Part shown: positions 1 through 9,311 of the stretch, piece after piece
Position numbering within the stretch: position 1 is the first letter of the stretch
Layout: every line of letters starts with the position of its first letter
Source: Rhabdophis nuchalis
Lineage: Eukaryota; Chordata; Lepidosauria; Squamata; Natricidae
Reading direction: 5' to 3'
Assembly: GCA_039707465.1 (NCBI GenBank)
Contig: CM077643.1
Coordinates: 63,366,605-63,430,604, forward strand
Length of the DNA: 64,000 nucleotides
The notes under the pieces: generated by a model
What the model was told of the DNA's origin: nothing
Database searches by the model: none
The model's input: the letters and a program-made list of their open reading frames with translations, nothing else
Translations under genes and position numbers: made by a program

Positions 1-77
1 TTCACAGAATTAACACCATCAGAAAACATACTGATTACCAACTGAAGTGGAACTACAATGTCTAATTCAGATAACAC
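1..77 (-). CDS. UNC79: UNC79 coding exon 17 (cut by window edge), residues 691-715
   Basis: The exon opens after a CAG acceptor, at GTG TTA TCT GAA (V L S E), and continues to the first base of the window with 25 whole codons. The peptide begins VLSELDIVVPLQL, which matches the UNC79 segment following the previous exon's ...LLWLH. It enters in phase 0. The 3' end and donor lie outside the window. Confidence 0.9.
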   Translation of the reverse strand, partial: MLSELDIVVPLQLVISMFSDGVNSV

Positions 78-1171
78 CTGAAAAAGAAGGAAAAAGACAA
101 TGTTCTCAGGTTCAACTAAAACTGAAGTGCTAGTGCATATTTTAGAAACTAGGTCAAAATGAAAAATGAACTTAAAACATGCATTTAATTTAGTCCCTAT
201 ATAAATTAAAATCTAGAGAATGGGGTTGAAACTGTAGTTGTAGAACTTATGGACTGCAATCTGTGTGATGATCAATTGAAGTGTGCATAAATGAAACAAA
301 ACGTTTAAAAGTTATGATATTTATGTGATTACTTACCAAATACATCTCAATTATATTAAAGTAACCACAATATCTTTACAATCCTCAAAGCATGCCACAA
401 CGTTTGAGCACCCCTAATGTTTGGAAATTGAAAGTTGAAAAATTCGACACACCTTAGGTGGTATATACATGACGCTAATGGTGTTTGTGTAAGGAAGTTG
501 ATCTAGTCTTAATGTTATATTAATTGTGAAACTATCATTTAGGGTTTAGCAAACCATGCGAACCTAATTTTTATTATTTGTTCAACAAATCAAATAATCA
601 TGGTTTAAAATATGTGAACCCAGCTTCTGCTTTTAGGTTGGCTTCCTCAAAGAGACTCTTAATGCAAGTCACCTAGTATGGTTACTGAAGCCTTAATTTC
701 TTAAATGCACATCATTCTATCATGACAAACCTTATGCATAGACTGACCACATTGCTTTCCAACCAGATACAACCAAATGCTGATTTGCTTAGCCTCTGCA
801 TCAGTTGCCTCTGTGTGATTCCTTGAGACTGTATTAACTTCATAACTGGTGGCAAAGGAAAGGAAGTAAAGAGTACCGACTGTGTAAGCTATTTTATGAG
901 TTGAACACTGAAAGCGTCTCACAGATCACAAAGCTTGATCATAGGTAGCTCCAAGACAATAACAATAGAAGCCATCTACTGTTTGCTTGGGATAGTGAGC
1001 CAAAATACCAATTAATACTAATAATGACAAACAAATTAAATAATTAGTAGGATTAGTATATATTAAGATTTTGTTGATGCACACGTCAATACTATCTGGG
1101 AACTATGTCCTATCAACATCCTGGAATGTGCTTCCATAGGATGGCTTGATCAAAGATATGTCAGGACTCAC
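78..1171 (-). other. UNC79 intron 16, no recognisable element
   Basis: This GT(GAGT)...(TTTTTC)AG intron is AT-rich. I see no repeat family, RNA gene or conserved-looking ORF in it. Confidence 0.7.
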
Positions 1172-1295
1172 ATGAAGCCAGAGAAGCGCTTGTTCTTGTA
1201 CAGAGGATGGATATCCTGTGAATCGACAGCTTATGAAGCCAAACATTTCCTCCATAGAAAAAGGGAGTGGGCATAGCTCTATATCAAACATTTTA
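1172..1295 (-). CDS. UNC79: UNC79 coding exon 16, residues 649-690
   Basis: The exon has 124 nt: 1 nt completing a Ser codon, then 41 codons. The peptide is KMFDIELCPLPFSMEEMF... to ...EQALLWLH. The acceptor is GCAG|T and the donor CAT|GTGAGT. The ORF reads past both splice sites by chance, so its outer ends are intronic. Confidence 0.95.
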
Positions 1296-1834
1296 CTGCA
1301 ATGCACAAAGACAAAAGATTGAATAGTAAGTTCTTTTAAGACAGCTGCCCAAAAGGGCAAAGGCTGTCCACAAAATTTAAAAACAGCCACTCAAACAATT
1401 CTAATTACTAATTGGCATATTACTTGAAACCAGCTGTTTGTAAAACATTTCAAATTTTAAATGTTTTGAATCTGAAGCACCCTGCTCTGATTCAGGACAG
1501 CTGGTCTAAAAATTCTAGACGTTTGACATCAAAGCAACCCCATTTCAAGCTCTAAACTTTGGTTTCAAATAACACACTATAATTTTATTTATTTATTTTT
1601 AAACACACTATATTTTTCATTGATTTTTAAACATTGTGCACATTTGGAAACTTTGGAACTTTATAAAATAGATTCTGCACTAAAAGCTGAAATTCTGTAA
1701 TACATTATATAAAGTAAACAAATGTCTTATGTTCCATTCATACCATGCCGTACATAGTTATACTGCTTATTTTAGGTAGGCTTTTGGCTTAAGTGATATT
1801 GTGCTTCATCAGACATCTGATCAGGAAAACATTA
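1296..1834 (-). other. Intron 15 segment, nothing recognised
   Basis: AT-rich intronic sequence with short T-rich and ATTT-rich runs near 1580-1600. No element was identified before the L2 tail that follows. Confidence 0.6.
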
Positions 1835-2245
1835 CATCCCTTAGACCGATACGCTCCCACAGAGAGGGCCTTCTCAGGGTGCCGTCGGCCGGACAATGCC
1901 GACTGGCGACACCCAGGGGAAGAGCCTTCTCTGTGGCGGGCCCGGCCCTTTGGAACGACCTACCCCCTGAACTCCGGACCATCACCGACCTCCGCCTCTT
2001 CCGCCAATGTCTAAAGACATACTTTTTTCATCAAGCCGGCCTAGCCTAACCTCCCATGGGGACCGTAGAAAAGTTTTAAATTGGGTTTTAATTAATAATT
2101 GGTTTTAGCACAGGTTTGGGATTTAATATATATTTTAAATTATTTATGTTCTATTTTTGTATGTTTTTTAAATTTCCTGTGCGCCGCCCTGGGTCCTTTG
2201 CGGAGAAGGGCGGGATATAAATGTAATAAAATAAAAAATAAATTA
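1835..2245 (+). mobile_element. L2 LINE 3' end fragment
   Basis: It encodes the L2 C-terminal block (HREGLLRVPSAGQCRLATPRGRAFSVAGPALWNDLPPELR) up to its stop. An AT-rich 3' UTR follows, then the conserved terminal signature (a GCCGCCCTGGG...AAGGGCGGGATATAAAT-type hairpin) and an (ATAAA)n tail. It is 5'-truncated and antisense to UNC79. Confidence 0.9.
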
Positions 2246-2758
2246 CATATATGTAAAGGTTCTACGTTGTATAGCTGCTATACTATAGCAGTAGTTTTGA
2301 ACTGGAATAAATTCCAAATGAGACTATGCCAATTGGTGGTCATGAAAAGAGCAAACAGTCCTATGGAATTTTGAAAAGACATAAGATTATGTAAGGATAT
2401 TCATGAAGTAGACAATGAAAAAGTTTGACATACATAAAAGGATGAAGAATATTTTAGAATCTCAATTTTTGAGGACCTTTTAATCCAAACTATTATCAAT
2501 GAAAGTAATATAGAATTACAGCATTTCTGTTCATGACTTCCCACCTTTGCTCAAATATCTCCAGTGGGAAAGGACCATCAGTCCTATAAGCTACAATAGT
2601 ATATATTCCTGACCATTAAGAAGTTTAACAGTTTTCTAATTCCCTCTTTAGAAAGCAATGTAATTATATAATTTATGGAAGTATTTATTTTTGCATTACA
2701 TGTGTAAACCATTCTGAACTGATAATAAAATGGAAAGGAATTCAAATTCAACTTGTGG
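2246..2758. other. Intron 15 segment, nothing recognised
   Basis: AT-rich sequence between the L2 tail and the CR1 copy. I see no recognisable repeat or gene. Confidence 0.5.
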
Positions 2759-3112
2759 AATTCAACTTTGTGGCAACCCCATAGATATTGGAACACTGCT
2801 ATCATGACTAGGGGAGACATGATAGCAATGTTCCAATATCTCAGGGGTTGCCACAAAGAAGAGGGAGTCAAAACTGTTTTCGAAGGCACCTAAGTGTAGA
2901 ACAAGAAGCAATGGGTGGAAACTAATCAAGGAGAGAAGCAACTTAGAACCGAGGAGAAATTTCCTAACAGTTAGAAGAATTAATCAGTGGAACAGAAGTT
3001 GCCTCCAGAAGTTGTGAATGCCCCAACACTGGAAGTCTTTAAGAAGATGTTGGATAGCCATTTGTCTAAAACAGTATAAGGTTTCCTGCCTAGGCAGGGG
3101 GTTGGACTAGAA
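2759..3112 (+). mobile_element. CR1 LINE 3' fragment with inverted 5' piece (first half)
   Basis: From about 2802 on the plus strand this encodes the CR1 C-terminal block (RRDMIAMFQYLRGCHKEEGVK...-like), followed by the 3' UTR GGTTTCCTGCCTAGGCAGG. Positions 2762-2801 carry the same CR1 stretch in opposite orientation, forming a foldback around ACTAGGGGAGA. The copy is split by the hAT element at 3113-4202 and resumes at 4203. Confidence 0.88.
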
Positions 3113-3982
3113 CAGGGGTCCCCAAGCCCCGGGCCGCGGACCGGTGCCGGTCCGTGGCTGGATGGGAGCCGGGCTGCAGGGCTAGAGAGGAGGAGGAGGG
3201 AGGAGGAAGCAGCCCCCTGAGCACAGCGCGCGGGAGAACGCAGGCGCGGCTGTTCGCGCCGTTGGAGTGTGCCTCTTCCTCCACCCTCGTCGACGGAAGG
3301 ATTCCTGGACGCCGCCGGACCGGCCACCGATTCCCTCCCCTGCTGGCATGCCGGCCACTCATTTTCTTCCAGGGACTGCGGAGGCTCTGCGGGCTGGGGA
3401 GGGAACTGGCGGGTTGCTCCGGCGGCGCACAGGAGTCCCTCCGTCGACGAGGGTGGAGGAAGAGCCCCCACCATCCTCCTGCGTTCTCCCGCGCGCTCTT
3501 CCCAATGGGCTGCCCCCCTCCCTCCTCCTCCTCTCCAGCCCGGCTCCTATCCAGCCACGGAGCCTGACCGAGCGAACGAGCGACCAAGCCTGGCAGGCGG
3601 GATGAGGAGGCTGGGGGCGGGGGGACGGGACGACGATGATGACGACAGACACACATAGAGAGACAGAGGGAGGGAGGGAGAGAAAGATAGACAGAGACAC
3701 AGAAGGAGTGATTGAATGAATGCAAGACAGACAGACACACGCACACACACACACACACACAGAGTGACAGAAATGGGCGGATGAAGGAGAGACACAAAGA
3801 GAGAAAGAAAGAAAAAAGTGGGAGAGAGAAAGACAGACAGAGAGAAAGAGACAGAAAGGAAAGAAAGAGACAGGAAAAGATACAGAAAGAGGGAAAGAGA
3901 AAGAGAAAGAAATAGAGAGAAAGGGAAAGAGAGAAAGAAAGAAATAGCGAGAGAGAAAAGAGAGACAGAGACAAAGTAAGAG

Positions 3983-4019
<37 letters not shown>

Positions 4020-4202
4020 ACTTATGACCACAGTTGAGGCCAAAAGTTTGGTTCCTAACCAAGATCATTGTTAAGTGAGTTTCACATTTTCAAAGTTGGC
4101 CACGCCCACCCAGTCACATGACTGCTGAGCCCCTCAGCCGGTCCGCAGAATTTTCTTTAAAATGAAACCGGTCCCTGGTGAAAAAAAGGTTGGGGACCCC
4201 TG
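3113..4202. mobile_element. Non-autonomous hAT element, 1,090 bp, with 8-bp target duplication
   Basis: The termini are CAGGGGTCCCCAA and TTGGGGACCCCTG (inverted), flanked by a perfect duplication GACTAGAA at 3105-3112 and 4203-4210. It is inserted in a CR1 3' end. The left half (about 3120-3650) is very GC- and CpG-rich and contains a large internal inverted repeat (about 3150-3300 against 3440-3575). The middle is a polypurine (GAAA/GAGA)n tract. The last 180 bp resemble the right half of the hAT element at 15109-15566. Several long ORFs cross it on both strands; they arise from low-complexity sequence and are not genes. Confidence 0.92.
3653..4020 (+). repeat. Polypurine GA/GAAA microsatellite tract
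   Basis: About 370 bp of almost pure purine (GAGA, GAAA, GACA units) with an (AC)n patch near 3740-3760 and a terminal (GA)n run near 3988-4014. It lies inside the hAT element. The Ser/Leu/Phe-rich ORFs on the minus strand here are artefacts of this tract. Confidence 0.95.
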
Positions 4203-4258
4203 GACTAGAAGACCTCCAAGGTCCCTTCCAACTCTGCTATTGTATTGTATTGTATAAT
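4203..4258 (+). mobile_element. CR1 LINE 3' terminus (second half)
   Basis: The sequence GACTAGAAGACCTCCAAGG...CCAACTCTG continues the CR1 end interrupted at 3112. It finishes in a (TATTG)n tail. Confidence 0.9.
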
Positions 4259-4819
4259 CAAACTGAAGTAAACACATGTCAGCATCTCTCTCTACAATCA
4301 CAATCAAAGTGTGATTCATCGATTACTGCAACTCTTTGGCTGTCCACCTTTCTAAAAAAAAAATGCAAATTAACAATACCATAGAGAATTATGATTGTAG
4401 GCACTTACTCTTCTGCAACTTAGAATTTTATTAATATATCAATATTCTTGGTATTGATCAAGAACTAATGTTCAACCTATAAGTTCCTAAATAACATTAA
4501 TGGGCCTCCAAGACCTGAATCATTGCAATCAAACCATTGGTTAAGGAGGCATCTCAAGAGATTTAGAATTTGAAAGTGCTTTCTTACAATTCAAACTTTG
4601 GGTCCAATCCAGATCTGATGTTTTTGGGAAAAGCAACTGCATTTTCTCCATGGGCTTGAAAGTTCATATATGTTACAGGACATATTTCAAGTCTGACATT
4701 CCATTTATAAAGATTTAGTTTAGATATGTAAGGCTTGGATTACTGTCTGGAAGATGACTAATACATAAGCTTCTAGTCCTCCAACAGGAATTAAAAAGAC
4801 TGCATATTGTTCCACTTAC
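4259..4819. other. Intron 15 segment, nothing recognised
   Basis: Ordinary AT-rich intronic sequence leading to the exon 15 donor side. No repeat identified. Confidence 0.5.
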
Positions 4820-5010
4820 CTTAGTACTTCCCTGAATTCCTTCAGTTGATTGTCTGGCACTTCAGTCCTGATAGCTTCCAGCCATTCTGGCATAATACAG
4901 TCCCACACAGGTTGATTGATTACATTGTATGGAATTAAGCAGAGGATCCGGTTCAGACCTTCCTTTAATTGTGTCACAGTGCTACATGACTTATCCCAAT
5001 ATCCACCTAC
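4820..5010 (-). CDS. UNC79: UNC79 coding exon 15, residues 586-648
   Basis: 191 nt (63 codons + 2 nt). The peptide runs VGGYWDKSCSTVTQLKEG... to ...NQLKEFREVL. The acceptor is TCAG|GTAGG and the donor CTAAG|GTAAGT. Because the exon opens with GTAGG after CAG, its acceptor looks like a donor on casual reading. Confidence 0.95.
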
Positions 5011-5227
5011 CTGAGGACATTGCCAAGAGGGGGGAAAGGTGTTTTAAATGTCATATAGTAAGTTATATAGTATTGAAGGCAACCAACACTACATTTTCTT
5101 TTTGTGTACAACAGGCATTCAAAATATTAAACCCTGTAATTTAAGGCTGCTAGGACTGTCCGTTACTTATGGATCTAAAGATGTTTATCTGAATTATCTG
5201 CTATAATTCAAGAACTATAATTCTTAC

Positions 5228-5458
5228 CCTTGCAAACTCCATTGGTTTTGGAAGAAGGCACATCACCATGACATCAAATCTAACATCGCACACCGTTTTC
5301 AGCCATTTAGTGACAAATTGGGGTTTGAGTTTCTCCACTAGGCTGCCAACTTCATCATCCATCATATATGCCGTGGAGTGGAACCACTGGAAAACCATGC
5401 TGACAAGCCGAGCCAAACTCTCTGTAGGGGTGTTCTCGCTAGGGGTGCAGAGGCTAAC
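5228..5458 (-). CDS. UNC79: UNC79 coding exon 14, residues 509-585
   Basis: 231 nt, exactly 77 codons, phase 0 at both ends. The peptide runs VSLCTPSENTPTESLARLV... to ...LLPKPMEFAR. The acceptor is GCAG|GTTAGC and the donor AGG|GTAAGA. Skipping this exon would keep the frame. Intron 14 after it is only 217 bp. Confidence 0.96.
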
Positions 5459-6856
5459 CTGCAAACAAAATGTTCTCAATTTTTCTCTTTCTCTTTTGCA
5501 AATTACAGAAAAACAAGAAACAAATGTGCTTTCAGATAGTTTGACTAACAAAGGCACAAAACCCCAGAGTGGTGGGGACAGACGGACTATTCTGCTACTC
5601 TCCAAGCTCAGCCAAAAACATTGGGAAAGCAATAAATATTTAAACCTAAATAATGAAATAGTATGCAACGACTAGCCTGTATTTGTTCTAATTGTGACTT
5701 ATCTATTAAAAATAAAAGCTAAGGTTCGAAATGAGATTCAGATTCAGTTTCTAACAGATCCTGGCACAATATTCCAAAGTGATCAACTCCAGACAAAATT
5801 ATCATATTTCCATCTACATGCGGCACAGATTATAATCCTTTTGACCATCTCTTATTTGTTCTTTGGTTTAATACCATCCCCTTTAAGAAGCCATTTAAGA
5901 GTTTTTTAATCCTGATTATTAAGGAACATGTCTGATAAAAAGGCATGCTCCTCACATTCCTACTTCAGCTAAGCAGGCTACAATCAATCTAAACAGTCTA
6001 TACATCAACAGATTGCCGTTGATGCTATTTTGAAGGACTTTTGATTAACTAAGTACTTTTGGGGGGAGTTTACAGAACTCCCCTCCTTTTGAGCCCTCCA
6101 GAAATGGTTTTTAATTGGGGTATTATAAAAAGAGAGTTCAAAGATGAGAAGACTGAACTAAACTTTTAAGAATAAGAGACTATATTGACACATATTTTCC
6201 CCCAATACATAAAACCAAAATAAGAAGCGCTGCACTGAGAAAGAGTCTTAATCCCGTAACAACTGATCAATAACTAAGGAGGGGAGCAATTGCATTCACA
6301 GAACACTACAAAGCTAATATTTGTTTGCTCTTACTTTATATGGACAGAATTCCTCACAGGTAAGTGCTTGGGGGGGGCGGGTTGCTCATTTGTAATAATT
6401 GAGTCATCATTGTTCAAAGTACATCCATGTACTTGTTTTGCTGTGGTCATGCATATTATTTTCATTTTATTCTGGTCTATAATTCTATAGCCTGTCAGAG
6501 CTGTTTATAAAGAGACCTTTTCCAGATATTATGCCTTCAAACCAAATTTTAAAAAATGGGAAGAACAACAATATTCTGTCATCCCCTCATATTAGGAGAA
6601 CGAACATCAGAAGCCACGAACTTTCTATATTCACATAGATTTAGAACCCTGGTCTCAATTCTACAGATGTGTTGGCTTTCAACTCACATAATCTCCAGAC
6701 AGTAATAGATATGGGGAAGACTGGCTATGGATGATGGGATTAAAGTCCAGGGTAACTGGAAGGCACCATATTTGGAAAGACTGTTTTAATCTCTGAGATG
6801 CTTCTAATAATTCCCCCAAAATTTGAATCTTAAGGAAGAGAGGAAAGTACACCTAC
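5459..6856 (-). other. UNC79 intron 13, nothing recognised
   Basis: 1.4 kb between exons 13 and 14. There is a short G-run near 6369-6377. No transposable element or RNA gene was recognised. Confidence 0.6.
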
Positions 6857-7028
6857 CAGGAACCAGATTCCAAATTGGCTCAGAAGCCGTTGATCATGCT
6901 TGTCATCATCTTTGTTATCAAAATCTGTGTTATCCAAAGAATGATGAGAAGAAGACAGACCCAGCTGCCTCCTGCGATTGAGCTCGTACTCTCTTTGTTC
7001 AGCATGGAATTCAGCCTCTTTCAGCAGG
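6857..7028 (-). CDS. UNC79: UNC79 coding exon 13, residues 451-508
   Basis: 172 nt. The peptide is LLKEAEFHAEQREYEL... to ...LLSQFGIWFL, with a charged, acidic centre (DNTDFDNKDDDKHDQR) and a Ser-rich stretch (LSSSHHS) that look like a flexible, possibly regulated linker. The acceptor is TTTAG|C and the donor CTG|GTAGGT. Confidence 0.95.
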
Positions 7029-7224
7029 CTAAAAGATGAAGAACACCTAAAATGAACTCCAAAGCCTGTACATGAGTTCACCATACTAACCTTTCAATGC
7101 CAGGCAGTGTGGCCTCTTCGACTGAAACCATGGGTGAATCTGATTGGGCATTGTGGGTTCAATCTGGGTGATACCAATTGGGAAAGGCTGCAATAATGGG
7201 ACAGAGGATGGAGAGCAGAAAGGA

Positions 7225-7464
7225 ACATTTGGCTATATTAATATGTCATGGTCAGATCACTCCCTCCTTTGACTTGACTTTCAAACCGCTGCACCCCACC
7301 GCAGGGAGGCGGAACCGGAATCGGTGAGATGGTTCCGCCCCAGGGGCCTGATGGACCCTGAGAGGTTCCAGATGGAGCTTGGGCCGATACCTGAGATCCT
7401 GACCCACGACTTGACTGAAGACCTGGTGGCCGCCTGGAACAGTGTCGCGCCTTTGCAGCCTCTT
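7225..7464 (+). mobile_element. Outer L2 LINE, left part (before nested insertion)
   Basis: It encodes the stretch between endonuclease and reverse transcriptase (WFRPRGLMDPERFQ..., DLVAAWNSVAPLQPL). It stops at TCTT (7461-7464); the same TCTT reappears at 9312-9315, where the L2 reading frame resumes (TRRRTLLTPWFSEEL). Together with 9312-11640 it forms one 5'-truncated L2 split by another L2. Confidence 0.8.
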
Positions 7465-9311
7465 TGTTACTCAGAAGTAACAAAGAGTTCGACTGTTACT
7501 TCTGATGATATGGACAGGTTGCCGAGGTGACTAAATGCCACCACATGTTTATTGGACCCGTGTCCCTCCTGGCTTGTACTGGCATCCTGGGAGGTGACAC
7601 GAGGCTGGCTCCAGGAAATAGTGAATGCTTCTTTGAGTGAGGGGTTCTTGCCGCCTGCCCTGAAAAAGGCGGTGGTGAGGACTCTCCTCAAGAAGCCTTC
7701 CCTGGACCCAGCATTGTTAGTAAATTATCGTCCGGTCTCCAACCTTCACTTTCTGGCGAAGGTTGTAGAGAGTGTGGTGGCACAGCAGTTCCCCCGGCAC
7801 CTGGAGGAAATGGACTATCTGGACCTGCGCCAGTCCGGCTTCCGACCTGGGCACAGCACTGAGACGGCATTGGTCGCGTTGGTTGATGATCTCTGGAGGG
7901 CCCAGGATAGAGGTTGTTCCTCTATCCTGGTCCTATTAGATCTCTCAGCGGCTTTCGATACCATCGACCATGGTATCCTATTGCACCGACTGGAGGGGTT
8001 GGGGGTGAGAGGCACCATCTTACGATGGTTCTCCTCCTACCTCTCCGGGCGGTCGCAATTCGTGTTGGCAGGGGGGCAGAGGTCGACCTCAAGGCCCCTC
8101 ATGTGTGGGGTACCTCAGGGGTCAGTCCTCTCGCCACTCCTGTTCAACACCTATATGAAGCCGCTGGGTGAGATCAGCCGTGGTTTTGGGGTAGAGTACC
8201 ATCAGTACGCTGATGACACGCAGCTGTACATATCTACCCCAAACCACCCCAACGATGCCATTGAAGTGATGCCCCGGTGCCTGGAGGCCGTATGGGTCTG
8301 GATGGGGAGTAACAAACTTCGACTCAACCCGTCCAAGACCAAATGGCAGTGGTTTCCGACGTCCCGGTACAGCCAGTTGACTCCATCACTGTCCATCGGG
8401 GGCGAACTGTTAGCCCCCGTGGAAAGGGCCCGCAACTTAGGCGTCCTCCTGGACTCCCGGCTGTCCATGGATGACCATGTGACGGCCGTGGCCAGGGGGG
8501 CTTTTTACCATGTCCACCTGGTACGCCAGTTGCGCCCCTTTCTTGACCTGGATGCCCTCTGCACTGTCACTCAAGCACTCGTAACGTCCCGCCTAGACTA
8601 CTGTAATGCTCTCTACATGGGGCTCCCCTTGAGGTGCACCCAGAGACTGCAGCTAGTACAGAATGCGGCCACGCGGAGGATCTTGGGAGCCTCACGGCAT
8701 TCCCATGTAACACCTCTCCTGCGCGAGTTGCACTGGCTGCCTGTAGCTTTCCGGGTGCGCTTCAAGGTGCTGATAACCATCTTTAAAATGCTCCATGGCA
8801 CGGGGCCTAGTTATTTACGAGACCGTCTCCTACATCATACATCCCTTCGGCCGATCCGCTTCCACAGAGAGGGCCTCCTCTCGGTGCCGTCTGCCGGGCA
8901 GTGCCAGTTGGCGACCTCCAGGGGAAGGGCCTTCTCTGTGGCGGGCCCAGCCCTCTGGAACAACCTACCCCCCGAACTCCGGACCACCACGGACCTCCGC
9001 CTTTTCCGCCAACGTCTCAAGACACATTTCTGTCACCTAGCCGGCCTAGCCTAGTCCCCGAGATCATCCTTATAGACTGAGTTTTAAATTGGTTTTAAAT
9101 TGATCTTAACTTTCTGGAAACTTTTTGGTTGTATTTTTAGCACAGGCCATTTCAAATTTAATCAGATTTTAATGTTTGTAGTCGTATTTATCTTTATGTT
9201 TGTTTTTATCTATATGTTTGTATCCCTACATTTTAACTTCCTGTGCACTGCCCTGAGTCCCTTCGGGGAGATAGGTGCGATATAAAAATCAAATAAAATC
9301 AAATCAAAAAA
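7465..9311 (+). mobile_element. Inner (nested) L2 LINE, 5'-truncated, near-intact RT
   Basis: A copy of 1.85 kb beginning just before the RT domain and ending in an AT-rich 3' UTR, the CTGCCCTGAGTCCCTTCGGGG signature and a (TCAAATAAAA)n tail. It is flanked by a 4-bp repeat TCTT that fits a short target-site duplication inside the outer L2. It contains the 500-codon ORF at 7552-9054. Confidence 0.85.
7552..9054 (+). CDS. L2 LINE ORF2 fragment: reverse transcriptase and C-terminal domain
   Basis: 500 codons without a stop. Recognisable RT blocks in order: LKKPSLDPALLVNYRPVSNL (about residues 47-66), QSGFRPGHSTETAL, DLSAAFDTIDHGIL, CGVPQGSVLSPLLFN and the catalytic YADDTQLY (YADD at 8206-8217). 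The L2 C-terminal block follows (TSRLDYCNALYMGLPLR, ELHWLPVAFRVRFKVL, SVAGPALWNNLPPELR). No endonuclease is present, so the copy is dead by 5' truncation even though the RT frame is open. The annotated start is only the first Met of a truncated frame. It lies antisense in UNC79 intron 12. The intact frame suggests a fairly young insertion. Confidence 0.93.
   Translation: MDPCPSWLVLASWEVTRGWLQEIVNASLSEGFLPPALKKAVVRTLLKKPSLDPALLVNYRPVSNLHFLAKVVESVVAQQFPRHLEEMDYLDLRQSGFRPGHSTETALVALVDDLWRAQDRGCSSILVLLDLSAAFDTIDHGILLHRLEGLGVRGTILRWFSSYLSGRSQFVLAGGQRSTSRPLMCGVPQGSVLSPLLFNTYMKPLGEISRGFGVEYHQYADDTQLYISTPNHPNDAIEVMPRCLEAVWVWMGSNKLRLNPSKTKWQWFPTSRYSQLTPSLSIGGELLAPVERARNLGVLLDSRLSMDDHVTAVARGAFYHVHLVRQLRPFLDLDALCTVTQALVTSRLDYCNALYMGLPLRCTQRLQLVQNAATRRILGASRHSHVTPLLRELHWLPVAFRVRFKVLITIFKMLHGTGPSYLRDRLLHHTSLRPIRFHREGLLSVPSAGQCQLATSRGRAFSVAGPALWNNLPPELRTTTDLRLFRQRLKTHFCHLAGLA

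Noticed and set aside
1103..1390. Taking the 95-codon minus-strand ORF as a gene by itself
   Set aside because: Only its middle (1172-1295) is UNC79 exon 16; both ends read into introns past clear splice sites.
3090..4068. Long minus-strand ORFs (up to 317 codons) rich in Ser, Leu and Phe
   Set aside because: They are translations of a GA/GAAA polypurine tract and a GC-rich inverted repeat inside a hAT element; low complexity in every frame and no homology-like pattern.
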